Below, one piece after another: positions 43,387 to 52,478 of a stretch of DNA of 64,000 nt. The stretch covers positions 62,001 through 126,000 of the forward strand of contig NZ_JBKHKJ010000007.1 of NCBI RefSeq assembly GCF_046546515.1. The letters run 5' to 3'. Below the pieces are notes generated by a model. The model made no database searches, was not told where the DNA came from, and saw nothing but the letters and a program-made list of their open reading frames with translations. Each line of letters starts with the position of its first letter. The first letter of the stretch is position 1. The position numbers were made by a program, and so were the translations under genes. The stretch is from Parasediminibacterium sp046546515. GTDB taxonomy: Bacteria > Bacteroidota > Bacteroidia > Chitinophagales > Chitinophagaceae.

Positions 43387-43961
43387 GGGTGCATAAAAGT
43401 TTTTCGCTTTTTAGTGAAAAAATACCCTACTATAACCCTGCCCGCCCTTATCCCAAAAAGCCGGAACAAACACCCCCAGGGGCAAGAAGATGGGATGCAA
43501 AACGAGGACACTTATACAATTTCTATACTATTACTTTTTCTGGGGTTTTTATTAAAATAGTTTCAGTTTTGACAATTTTCGGTTTTTTTTCCTATTTGCG
43601 ATTTTTTGAAAAAACGTCCCCTTGCCTTTAAATCATTGATTATCAACAATAAAGGCAAATTTTAATGCGTATTTTGTGCCTATTTTGTGCATATTTTTTG
43701 AGTGATTCGTGCATACTTTTTGCGTATTTCATGCTCATTTTGTGCGTAATTTTTGCGTATTTTACAGCCATCAATACAAGGCTAATTTTTTAAGCTAAAA
43801 CTATCTTAATATTAATAAAAAAAGAACATTGATGCAAATACTAGTTGATAGCTTGTAAAATGTGTTTAACCTAGGTTTTTAGCAAGGGCATTTCTGGCAC
43901 AAAGATAAGGTTTTTAAAAATTAAGGAATATCGCCACAAAGCGAAAAACTTTTATGCACCC
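43387..43961. mobile_element. IS-related element with 11-bp array, E3 (reversed)
   Basis: 575 bp with perfect copies of the 21-bp IS ends at 43387-43407 and 43941-43961. Read on the minus strand it has TATCTTTG (43907-43900), the TTTTTTTATTAATATTAAGA block, nine units of exactly 11 bp (43664-43762; on the plus strand TGTGCCTATTT, TGTGCATATTT, TTTGCGTATTT and others), TTGTTGATAATCAATGATTT and AAACTGAAACTATTTTAATA. No gene. Confidence 0.85.
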
Positions 43962-44005
43962 TACCCATTGCTGAGGCAAAATTTAGTAGTAATATCGCAC
44001 TGCGA

Positions 44006-44332
44006 ATGATAGATACGGCTCAAATAAAAGATACCTTGGAAAAAGAAACGGGCATGGTTTTTCAACCAACGCTTTCCTTGGAAGATTTACAGCATGCTTT
44101 GGCTATTTATATCAACCAATTGATTGTTTCAAATTTTGAGAAGCTCGTTTTCCTATTGTACCGCATAGATATTAGTGAAAAATCGATACAACAATTGCTC
44201 CAGCAAGCCACTACCGCAACGGCTGGGGAAACCATTGCCAAAGCCATTATAGAAAGGCAATTGCAAAAAATAGAACTGCGTAAAAAATATACACCACCAG
44301 CCAATATTGCTTCGGAAGAAGAAAAATGGTAG
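44006..44332 (+). CDS. Small unknown protein
   Basis: 108 residues, largely helical (SLEDLQHALAIYINQLIVSNFEKLVFLLYRIDISEKSIQQLLQQA), no signal peptide or membrane helix. I recognise it only as a type found in Bacteroidota genomes, often next to housekeeping genes. It precedes the CNNM/CorC gene on the same strand with a 120-base gap. Confidence 0.65.
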   Translation: MIDTAQIKDTLEKETGMVFQPTLSLEDLQHALAIYINQLIVSNFEKLVFLLYRIDISEKSIQQLLQQATTATAGETIAKAIIERQLQKIELRKKYTPPANIASEEEKW

Positions 44333-44452
44333 GGAGATTTATTCTGAATTTTTCATCTTAAATGTTGAATTAGACAAAACCTAATGCTCTCTTCCGGGGA
44401 TGAAGGAAAATTATTGCGATTAAAAAACTACTTACCGTATATTCGTACTATC

Positions 44453-45715
44453 ATGGCAACAAGCACTATCGTCATTATCGGCATCGTACTCTCCCTGCTG
44501 TTCATTGCCTTTTTTGCGGGCTATGAAATAGCTTTTATCAGCGGCAACCGCTTGAACACAGAGCTAAAAAAAAAGCAGGGCAAACGCAGCGGCCTTATCA
44601 TATCCCGTTTCATGGAGCATCCGGCTCAGTTTATTGGCACTTGCTTGGTGGGTCTGAATTTTTTTTTGGTAGGCTATGGTTTATTGTTCGACGAATTGCT
44701 TAGGCTTACTTTTTGGAATCCGCTCCATATCCAAAACGAGTACTTGAAATTGGTGTTCGATACCTTGTTGTCTGCCGTTGTAGTATTAATTGTCGGTGAG
44801 TTTATACCAAAAGCCATTTTCAGGGCTAAGGCTGATAGTGCCTTGCATTTTTTTGCTCCCATTTCCAGTTTTTTCCATCAATTGTTCCTGCCAGTTACCA
44901 ATTTGTTCGTGGGCATATCCCAATGGATACTCAAATATTTATTTAATGTAAAAACCGGAGATAAATCCAGTGCATTCAGCAAGGTTGATTTAGAGCATTT
45001 TTTCCAGCAAAATAAAGTGCTGGACGAAGACAAGCAAGAGCTAAATACCGAGCTATTTGAAAATGCCCTAAGCCTTCCCGGCATCAAGATACGCCAATGC
45101 CTAGTGCCCCGCACAGAAATAGAAGCCATTAGCGTGAACAGCACCATGCAAGATGCTGCCACCATGTTTATTACTACCCGGCTTAGCAAACTGATTGTTT
45201 ACGATGTCAGGATAGATAACATAGTTGGTTATATACACCAGCTAGACCTTTTTAAGAAACCTACATCTATTAAAAATATTATACACCCAATTCCCGTGGT
45301 GCCAGAAACCATGAGCGCCACCGATTTGATGAATAAGTTTTCTAAAGAACGCAAAAGCATAGCTTGGGTAGTGGATGAATTTGGAGGCACAGCGGGCATC
45401 ATTACCATGGAAGATTTACTGGAAGAAATTTTTGGCGAGATACAAGACGAGTACGACACCGATGATTTCGTTGAAAAGCAAATAGCCGAGGATGAGTTTA
45501 TTTTGAGCGGAAGGCTGGAGTTAGATGCCCTAACAGAAAAATACAACTTGCAATTTCCCGAGCATGATTCAGAAACCCTTAGCGGCTATATCATTAACCA
45601 CCACGAAACCATACCCAAGCGCAGCGAAAGCATTATAATAGAAAACTACCAGTTCGACATCCTTACTGTCAGCGATACAAGGATAGACATGGTAAAGCTA
45701 AAAATACTGAGATAA
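44453..45715 (+). CDS. CNNM/CorC-HlyC family membrane protein
   Basis: 420 residues from the ATG at 44453 (MATSTIVIIGIVLSLLFIAFF). Three or four helices of the DUF21/CNNM domain (about 1-160) include FIPKAIFRAKADSA. A CBS pair follows (about 205-320, PRTEIEAISVNS and KSIAWVVDEFGGTAGIITMEDLLEEIFGEI), then the C-terminal CorC_HlyC domain (about 340-420). These proteins are linked to magnesium or cobalt efflux; gliding protein GldE belongs to the same family. No gliding genes lie next to it. Confidence 0.9.
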   Translation: MATSTIVIIGIVLSLLFIAFFAGYEIAFISGNRLNTELKKKQGKRSGLIISRFMEHPAQFIGTCLVGLNFFLVGYGLLFDELLRLTFWNPLHIQNEYLKLVFDTLLSAVVVLIVGEFIPKAIFRAKADSALHFFAPISSFFHQLFLPVTNLFVGISQWILKYLFNVKTGDKSSAFSKVDLEHFFQQNKVLDEDKQELNTELFENALSLPGIKIRQCLVPRTEIEAISVNSTMQDAATMFITTRLSKLIVYDVRIDNIVGYIHQLDLFKKPTSIKNIIHPIPVVPETMSATDLMNKFSKERKSIAWVVDEFGGTAGIITMEDLLEEIFGEIQDEYDTDDFVEKQIAEDEFILSGRLELDALTEKYNLQFPEHDSETLSGYIINHHETIPKRSESIIIENYQFDILTVSDTRIDMVKLKILR

Positions 45716-45747
45716 GTAACCTTCTTTTTAATATAATAAAGAACAAT

Positions 45748-47001
45748 ATGTTCCTAAAAAAATTAACCCTCCATAATTTTAAATGCCTCTCAAATATTGA
45801 ATTGTCATTTGAAAAAACACAAACCACAAACCGGAAATGGACTTTGATTTTAGGCGAGAATGGAACCGGGAAAAGCAACATTTTAAAATCAATTGCTTTA
45901 GTAACATTGGGGAGCAATGCTTTGGGCGAACTTTTGGGCAATACTGATAGCTGGATAACATTAAATGAGAAAAGCTGCACAATAAGAGCTGTGTTGGAAA
46001 CTAAAAAAGGAGAAGAAAGAATTATTTCCTTGCAGTTTAACAGGGGGGATAACCTTTCCAAAATCATTTCCAATAACAGAGATTCTCTTCACTTGATCGA
46101 TGATGCTATAGAAAATGCAGACCGGAATTATTTTGTAGTTGCTTATGGAGCAAGCAGGCGCTTATCCAATGAGGTATTCTCCAATTTTGAAAAGAGCAGG
46201 AATGGCCGTTCAATCAATGTGAGAAATTTGTTTGATAATGCTTCCACATTAAACCCTTTGACTGCTTGGATTATTGAGTTGGATTATCGTTCAGGTAATG
46301 AAGGGATAAATTTAGTAAAGGAAGCGTTGAATGATTTCTTGCCGGGAATTGATTTTCATTCTATTGACAAAGAAAAAAAGCAAGTATTGTTTCAAACTCT
46401 TGATGGCATTGTTCCACTTGACCAGTTAAGCGATGGCTATCAAAACATGGCAGCATGGATTGGGGACTTGCTTTATAGAATTACTGAAACGTTTAAAGAT
46501 TACAAAAAGCCATTAGAAGCAAGAGGTTTGCTGCTGATAGATGAAGTGGATTTGCATCTTCACCCCAAATGGCAACGAATGTTATTGGACTTTGTGGGGA
46601 ATAAGCTTCCAAACTTTCAGGTGGTTGCAACAACCCATTCGCCCCTTACCGCACAACAGGCAGACAAAGGAGAACTGTTTGCCTTAAAGCGAAACGACAA
46701 TAATGTTGTAGAAATAATCCCTTTCATAGGCTCGCCAAAATCACTCTTGGTAAATCAGCTACTAATGACACCGGTTTTTGGTTTAGAAACAGACGAGAGC
46801 TATGAAGTACAACAAGCAAAAGAAACGTATGAATTATTGAAATCAAAAGATGGTTCCTTGAATAGTGGCGATAAAGAAAAAATGAAAGTGGCAAAGCAAA
46901 AGTTAAAAACGATGCTGCCGAAAAGAACAGCTCCTGCATCAAGTGTAAAGGAAATGGATTTGCTAGAAAGAATCGAAACCAAATTAAGCATCAAAAAATA
47001 A
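45748..47001 (+). CDS. ptuA: Septu-type AAA ATPase (PtuA-like)
   Basis: 417 residues of the SMC/RecF-like ATPase class. Walker A is GENGTGKSN (residues 36-44). The ABC-type signature is LSDGYQNMAAW (about 231), Walker B is LLLIDEVDLHLHPKW (about 262), and the H-loop is VVATTHSPLTAQQ. Followed three bases later by a TIGR02646-type HNH nuclease, it forms the two-gene Septu defence arrangement (PtuA senses or regulates, PtuB cuts). No reverse transcriptase is adjacent, so it is not a retron-Septu hybrid. Confidence 0.83.
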   Translation: MFLKKLTLHNFKCLSNIELSFEKTQTTNRKWTLILGENGTGKSNILKSIALVTLGSNALGELLGNTDSWITLNEKSCTIRAVLETKKGEERIISLQFNRGDNLSKIISNNRDSLHLIDDAIENADRNYFVVAYGASRRLSNEVFSNFEKSRNGRSINVRNLFDNASTLNPLTAWIIELDYRSGNEGINLVKEALNDFLPGIDFHSIDKEKKQVLFQTLDGIVPLDQLSDGYQNMAAWIGDLLYRITETFKDYKKPLEARGLLLIDEVDLHLHPKWQRMLLDFVGNKLPNFQVVATTHSPLTAQQADKGELFALKRNDNNVVEIIPFIGSPKSLLVNQLLMTPVFGLETDESYEVQQAKETYELLKSKDGSLNSGDKEKMKVAKQKLKTMLPKRTAPASSVKEMDLLERIETKLSIKK

Positions 47002-47004
47002 TGT

Positions 47005-47835
47005 ATGATAGCTTTAGAACGAGAAAGGACTACTCAAGCCATCAATGCTAAATATAGAGGGGTGGATAAAAAAGCGAAGGATAAAGAATTGATGTTTGCT
47101 AAAAGAGATTTTCTAAATGACCAAAACAAACCTGTTGAATTCAAAAGCACATTTTGGAAAACGGCTAAAACCCAACTGAAAAAAGAGAGCGGGGGAAAGT
47201 GTGCCTATTGCGAAGCAAACACAGAAGTAGTTGCGCACGGCGATGTGGAGCATTACCGGCCTAAAAGTATATACTGGTGGCTAGCTTATACCTACGACAA
47301 CTATTTATACGCCTGCCAAATTTGCAATCAAACCTATAAGAGCAACAATTTTCCTATTGGAGCAAACCAATTCCCTATTCCAGTTATTGCTAAAAATACA
47401 ACAGACCAAGAGATTGAACAGTTAGCAGGAAATATTTCACCTGACCCAATTGAGATTGCTTTGAATTATTCACTTCAACAATTTTTAGATAACCATAAGG
47501 CAGAGGTTGCACTTTTATTAAACCCATATTTTGACGACCCTGCAACTTATTTTGCCTATGAAGCAGACGATTTAATAGAAGAAGTGAAAATTGTTCCTAC
47601 ACAACCAGCGTTTGCCCATCATGTTAAAGCAGCCGAAGATTATTATGGCATCAACCGGATTGAACTTAAAAACATAAGATATTCAGTTTACACAAAGTTC
47701 CGAGCCTTTAAAATGGCTTACAAAGCATTGGGAGATGAAGTTGTTAAGAGAGAAGTGAAAAAGCAAATTGAAGATATGCTTTCAAACAAATATCTATTTG
47801 CGGGCATGAATAGATATTTTGATGGAAAGTTTTAA
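47005..47835 (+). CDS. ptuB: Septu-type HNH endonuclease (PtuB-like)
   Basis: 276 residues. Zinc and active-site residues of an HNH domain are evident: Cys66 and Cys69 in CAYC, the GDVEHYRPK strand with His83, and YLYACQICNQTYKSNNF with Cys104, Cys107, Asn108 and a terminal Asn. This is the layout of the TIGR02646/PtuB group. The C-terminal half (about 145-276) is helical. In Septu systems PtuB is the nuclease effector bound to PtuA. It is probably co-translated with ptuA. Confidence 0.83.
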   Translation: MIALERERTTQAINAKYRGVDKKAKDKELMFAKRDFLNDQNKPVEFKSTFWKTAKTQLKKESGGKCAYCEANTEVVAHGDVEHYRPKSIYWWLAYTYDNYLYACQICNQTYKSNNFPIGANQFPIPVIAKNTTDQEIEQLAGNISPDPIEIALNYSLQQFLDNHKAEVALLLNPYFDDPATYFAYEADDLIEEVKIVPTQPAFAHHVKAAEDYYGINRIELKNIRYSVYTKFRAFKMAYKALGDEVVKREVKKQIEDMLSNKYLFAGMNRYFDGKF

Positions 47836-48040
47836 TCCAAAACTCAAATCCATATACAAAAAATATACTTTCAACTGGTTCCTGCAATTATTGCGAAAGA
47901 ATAGTTTTTATATAACAAGCCTGTTTACAACTAGCCTTAGCTTAGTACCAACTAGCCCACGTCAAATATTGGTGTTGTTACTTCCCACTTCTGCTTTCAA
48001 CTAGCCCCAATTCATAATTCATCCTCCTCTTTTTTTCCGT

Positions 48041-48048
48041 TATTTTTG
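48041..48048 (+). promoter_or_regulatory. TAnnTTTG -7 element of the M3 peptidase gene
   Basis: TATTTTTG, 22 bases before the ATG at 48071. Confidence 0.5.
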
Positions 48049-48070
48049 CCGCCACAAAAATATATAAGCA

Positions 48071-49789
48071 ATGGCATTAAGCGCAGATATACAAAAATTG
48101 GAAAGGCATTTTGTGCCGCAGGATTTTACAGTAACCACATGGGAAGAGCTAGAACCCTTTTTTAAATTGTTACTGGAAAGGGAAATTGACTGCAAGGAAA
48201 GCCTGGAACAGTGGCTGAAAGACATTAGCGAAATAGAAGCCGTAGTAAGCGAGGATGCCTGCTGGAGGCAAATAAAAATGACTTGCGACACTACCAACAA
48301 GGCACTAGAAGACTCCTTTACTTTTTTCTGCATGGAGATACAGCCCAAGCTACAGCCTTATGCAGATGCGCTGAACAAGAAATTAATCGCATCGCCCTTT
48401 ACCAAAGACCTAGATCAGGATCAGTTTTTTACCTACATCCGCAGCGTTAAAAAGAATATCGACTTGTTCCGGGAAGAAAACATACCGCTTCAAGCAGAGT
48501 TAAGCGTGATGCAGCAGCAGTATGGCGTGATTGCTGGCAAAATGACCGTGGAAGTAAATGGTCAGGAATATACCTTGCAGCAAGCTGCTAAATTCCTAGA
48601 AAATGAAGACAGGGCTTTGCGTGAACAAGTATACCGGAAAATACAGGAACGCCGCTTGCACGACAAAGCAGCCATGCACGACCTATATAGCCAATTAATT
48701 GGTAAACGCCACCAAGTAGCACTAAATGCAGGCTTTGACAACTATCGAGATTATAAATTTGTGGAACTAGGCAGGTTCGACTATACCAAGGAAGATTGCT
48801 ACCAGTTTCACGAAGCTGTGAAACTGCATGTGCTGCCCCTAATAAGTAAAATATACGAAAAGAAAAGAAAGAAGCTAGGCCTAGATACCCTGAAACCTTG
48901 GGACACAGAAGCAGAACCTGCGGGCATCACCCCATTGAAACCTTTTACTAATGGTAATGATTTATTGGCAAAATCGGAAGCCTGTTTTGAAAAATTAAAC
49001 CCATTTTTTGCCGACTGCCTCCGCAAGATGGATGAACTGAAACATTTTGACTTGGAAAGCAGGAAGGGCAAAGCACCCGGGGGGTACAACTGCCCACTTA
49101 CAGAAAGCGGTGCACCATTTATTTTTATGAATGCTGCTGGGCAAATGAGCGACGTAACCACTATGGTGCACGAAGGCGGACATGCCATCCATTCTTTTTT
49201 GTCGCACGGGCTGGAATTGAGCGCTTTTAAAGAATACCCAATGGAAATAGCCGAAGTAGCCAGCATGAGCATGGAATTGCTCAGCATGAGCCATTGGGAT
49301 AGCTTTTTTAGCAATGCAGACGACCTGAAACGTGCAAAGGAGCATCAACTAGAGCGTACGATTACCATTTTCCCTTGGATAGCCATTATAGATAAGTTCC
49401 AGCATTGGGTATATGAAAACCCTTCGCATACCCCAGAAGAAAGGACTAAGCAATGGTTATCAATTCTAAATGAATTTTCTACGGATGCCATTGATTATTC
49501 AGGCCTTGAATTATACCGTGAAATAGGGTGGCAGCGGCAGCTGCACTTGTTTGAAGTGCCATTTTACTACATAGAATATGGCATAGCCCAATTAGGCGCT
49601 ATAGGTTTATGGATGCAGTATATAAACAACCCAGAGCAGGCTTTGCAAAACTATATTAATGCCTTAACCCTTGGCGGAACCAAGACATTGCCTGTTTTGT
49701 ACGAAACAGCAGGGTTGAAATTAGACTTGTCGCCAGCATATATCAAAAATCTGATGGTATTTGTAAACGAGCAAATGGAACAGTTGTAG
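48071..49789 (+). CDS. M3-family oligoendopeptidase
   Basis: 572 residues. The zinc site is HEGGHAIHSFLSH near residue 374, with the third ligand Glu in MEIAEVASMSMELL about 25 residues later. The N-terminal helical region (about 1-200) and the C-terminal RYIEYGIAQLGA-type segment agree with PepF-like oligoendopeptidases. It cuts short peptides in the cytoplasm. No signal peptide. Confidence 0.93.
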   Translation: MALSADIQKLERHFVPQDFTVTTWEELEPFFKLLLEREIDCKESLEQWLKDISEIEAVVSEDACWRQIKMTCDTTNKALEDSFTFFCMEIQPKLQPYADALNKKLIASPFTKDLDQDQFFTYIRSVKKNIDLFREENIPLQAELSVMQQQYGVIAGKMTVEVNGQEYTLQQAAKFLENEDRALREQVYRKIQERRLHDKAAMHDLYSQLIGKRHQVALNAGFDNYRDYKFVELGRFDYTKEDCYQFHEAVKLHVLPLISKIYEKKRKKLGLDTLKPWDTEAEPAGITPLKPFTNGNDLLAKSEACFEKLNPFFADCLRKMDELKHFDLESRKGKAPGGYNCPLTESGAPFIFMNAAGQMSDVTTMVHEGGHAIHSFLSHGLELSAFKEYPMEIAEVASMSMELLSMSHWDSFFSNADDLKRAKEHQLERTITIFPWIAIIDKFQHWVYENPSHTPEERTKQWLSILNEFSTDAIDYSGLELYREIGWQRQLHLFEVPFYYIEYGIAQLGAIGLWMQYINNPEQALQNYINALTLGGTKTLPVLYETAGLKLDLSPAYIKNLMVFVNEQMEQL

Positions 49790-49813
49790 CAACAAACATC
49801 CAAATACCATTAT

Positions 49814-50989
49814 ATGCAAATAATAGAGGTAAACAGCAGTGTTACCGAAAAGGAATTTATTGAAATAAATGCAACGCTTAATAAGGGCAACCCCTGCTTT
49901 ATCCGCCCGCTGGACAAGGAAGTGAAGGAAACCTTTAACCCGCAACACAATAAAAACTTTAAGCACGGCGATGCCAAAAGGTGGATAGTTGTTGGGGGTG
50001 ATGGAAAAACCATTGGCCGCATTGCCGCTTATATAAATGAAAGGTACATTAACAGGGGTACTGATTTTATTACCGGGGCAGTTGGCTTTTTTGATTGTGC
50101 CAACAACCAAGATGCTGCCAACCTACTGTTTGATACAGCCAAGCAATGGTTGCAAGAACAAGGTGCAGAAGCAATGGATGGCCCCATTAATTTTGGCGAC
50201 AGGGACAAATGGTGGGGGCTTTTGATAGATGGGTTTAACAAGCCGCCTGTGTATGGTATGTCCTTCAACCCACCATATTACCAGCAGTTGGTAGAGGGCT
50301 ATGGGTTTAAAAATTACTACAACCAGTATTATTATACCATGGAGGTAGATGCCCCATTCCCAGATAAAATAATAGAGCGCCATGCAAAGTTTAAAGCAAA
50401 GCCAGAATACTCAGCAAGGCATTTAACGCTCGACAAGCTGGAAAAATATGCAGGGGACTTTGCAACGGTTTACAATGCTGCTTGGGCACAGCATGGCGAA
50501 GCAAAAGAAATAACCCAGGAAGATATACTAAGCCTGTTTAAACAAATGAAAACGGTTATGGACGAACGGCTGGTTTGGTTTGCTTATTACAAAGAAGACC
50601 CCATTGCCATGTTTATCAATATCCCTGACATCAACGAATATTTCAAGCATTTTAATGGAAAGCTGGGGATTATAGAAAAGCTGCGTTTGTTATGGATGAA
50701 AAAACGGGGCTATTGCAAAAAAGCCACTGGGCTAGCTTTTGGCGTAGTGCCAAAATTCCAAGCTATTGGCGTGGATAGCTTTATAATACAGGAAGTTGCG
50801 TTGGTTGTTCAAAATAAAGGATGGTACAATGAATATGAAATGGGCTGGGCTGGCGACTGGAACCCAAGGATGATTAATATTTACAAGGGGTTAAATGGCG
50901 TGCAAAGCCGCCATTTAGTTACCTATCGCTACATTTTTGACGAGTCTGTGCAACCATTTGAGAGGCACCCAGTAATGCAGTATAAGTAG
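49814..50989 (+). CDS. GNAT-fold acyltransferase-like protein
   Basis: 391 residues. The N-terminal half (about 10-190) includes IGRIAAYINERY, GAVGFFDCANNQDAANLLFDTAKQWL and GPINFGDRDKWWGLL. This pattern occurs in a group of long GNAT-like proteins of Bacteroidota and YghO-type proteins. The second half may be another such domain (PIAMFINIPDINEY, EVALVVQNKGW). The substrate is unknown. It starts 25 bases after the M3 peptidase stop, probably in one operon. Confidence 0.7.
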   Translation: MQIIEVNSSVTEKEFIEINATLNKGNPCFIRPLDKEVKETFNPQHNKNFKHGDAKRWIVVGGDGKTIGRIAAYINERYINRGTDFITGAVGFFDCANNQDAANLLFDTAKQWLQEQGAEAMDGPINFGDRDKWWGLLIDGFNKPPVYGMSFNPPYYQQLVEGYGFKNYYNQYYYTMEVDAPFPDKIIERHAKFKAKPEYSARHLTLDKLEKYAGDFATVYNAAWAQHGEAKEITQEDILSLFKQMKTVMDERLVWFAYYKEDPIAMFINIPDINEYFKHFNGKLGIIEKLRLLWMKKRGYCKKATGLAFGVVPKFQAIGVDSFIIQEVALVVQNKGWYNEYEMGWAGDWNPRMINIYKGLNGVQSRHLVTYRYIFDESVQPFERHPVMQYK

Positions 50990-51036
50990 AGGGGAGGCAA
51001 AGAGGCAATAGGCAAGGGGGCAAAGAGGAGGAAATA

Positions 51037-51262
51037 GCCACAAAGGCACAAAAACACGAAGAGGCAAAAAGTTTTAAGGGAAGAAGAAAAAGCAAGACAA
51101 ACGTTTCTTTGCTTCCTTAAAGTGAAAGGGTTTATCTTAAAAGCATAGCCTTTGCGTAAAAACTTTGCGATTCTCTGCGTTTGATCGCTTAGTGTGCTTT
51201 GCGTTTTCAAAATAACATTTGGGGAAAGTTATTTTGAAAACGTTACATCGTGCCTTAGTGGC
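51037..51262. repeat. CACAAAG-type fold-back element
   Basis: Begins GCCACAAAGGCACAAAAACA and ends CGTGCCTTAGTGGC, with AAGTTTTAAGGGAAGAAG and TTTCTTTGCTTCCTTAAAG inside. A longer, more degraded version of the elements at 38873 and 43169. Confidence 0.5.
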
Positions 51263-51294
51263 GGAAATCTTATGCTGTTGCTATCCATATTGTT

Positions 51295-51840
51295 CTTTTA
51301 TGCACCCTCAAAAACAGGGCCTATTAAAAAAAAACTTATCTTTGTAGGGTAAACGCACTTGATACAAAGCATTTACAAAGCTAGTTTCCAGGAAGAAGTA
51401 TCGTAGTTCTTTTTTTGCTAATATTAAAATAGTTGTAGTGCTAAAATTGGTGTTGCGTTTATCACCCACAAAGCACTCACTTTTTCTCACAAATCACTCA
51501 CAAAATACGCACAAATCACTCAAAAAGTACGCACAAAACACGCACGAATCACGCACAATTTTTTTCAGATATTGTTGATAATCAATGGTTTAAATAAGCG
51601 AAAGCAATTTTTGAAAAACGGCAAAAGTGGAAAAAAGACCCAAAATGGAAAAACTGAAACTATTTTAATAAAAAAACAGTAAAAATAATAGTATAAGTGT
51701 TCTCGTTTTGCACTCCATCTTTTTGCTCCCTCTCCCGTAGGAAAGTTTGTTCCGGCCTTTTAGGATAAGAGAAGCCGGATGGGATCAGGGTTGTGTTACG
51801 GTGATTTTTTTACTAAAAAGCGAAAAACTTTTATGCACCC
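51295..51840. mobile_element. IS-related element with 11-bp array, E4
   Basis: The right end (51820-51840) is a perfect copy of the IS terminal repeat. At the left there is CTTTTATGCACCC (51295-51307) in the same rather than inverted orientation, so the left end is rearranged. Inside: TATCTTTG (51337-51344), TATCGTAGTTCTTTTTTTGC with TAATATTAAAATAGTTG, nine units of 10-11 bp (51464-51561, for example ACTCACAAAAT, ACGCACAAATC, ACGCACGAATC), TTGTTGATAATCAATGGTTT and AAAACTGAAACTATTTTAAT. No gene. Confidence 0.78.
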
Positions 51841-51906
51841 GTTCTTTTTAGGGTTATATTGCCTTGCTAGGCAAGCGCTATTTTGCATACAAGTAAATTT
51901 TGCCCC

Positions 51907-52449
51907 ATGTACGAATATTTCAAGGCATTGCACATTATATTTATCGTAACCTGGTTTGCGGGCATGTTTTATATGCCCCGCCTTTTTATTTACAACGTTG
52001 AAGCAGCAGAGAAACTAGAAGCTGTAAAACAAATACTACAGCAACAGTTTACCATCATGATGAAACGGCTTTGGTATGGCATTACTTGGCCATCGGCTAT
52101 ACTCACACTCATTTTTGGCCCTGTTGTTTTATTCATGGGCGGCTGGAACAATGTTGTTTTTGAAGAACAGGGCAGGTGGCTGCTGATAAAATTAATATTT
52201 GTTATTTTTCTCTATGCGTACCATTTTTCGCTTCATATTATTTTTAAGCAGCAAGTAAATGGCATTTTCAAATACAGTTCACAGCAGCTAAGGGTTTGGA
52301 ACGAAGTGGCTACCATTTTCCTAATAGCCATCGTAATGCTGGTAGTGGTAAAGCAAAGCATTAGTTTGATATGGGGCTTGGCAGGGCTGGTTAGTTTTAT
52401 GGCAATATTGATGTGTGCGATAAAAATATACAAAAGCCTTCGGAAGTAA
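51907..52449 (+). CDS. hemJ: Protoporphyrinogen oxidase HemJ-like membrane protein
   Basis: 180 residues from the ATG at 51907 (MYEYFKALHIIFIVTWFAGMFYMPRLFIY). Four to five helices and the conserved His in ALHII and Arg in MPRLF fit the HemJ family, which oxidises protoporphyrinogen IX in heme synthesis. MKRLWYGITWPSAI and WLLIKLIFVIFLYAYH are further family segments, the latter holding the conserved Lys. Confidence 0.88.
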   Translation: MYEYFKALHIIFIVTWFAGMFYMPRLFIYNVEAAEKLEAVKQILQQQFTIMMKRLWYGITWPSAILTLIFGPVVLFMGGWNNVVFEEQGRWLLIKLIFVIFLYAYHFSLHIIFKQQVNGIFKYSSQQLRVWNEVATIFLIAIVMLVVVKQSISLIWGLAGLVSFMAILMCAIKIYKSLRK

Positions 52450-52478
52450 AATGCCAAACATCAATACCACAATATAAT

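Noticed and set aside
45748..47835. Retron with Septu-like effectors
   Set aside because: No reverse transcriptase or msr/msd-like structure lies next to the ATPase/HNH pair.
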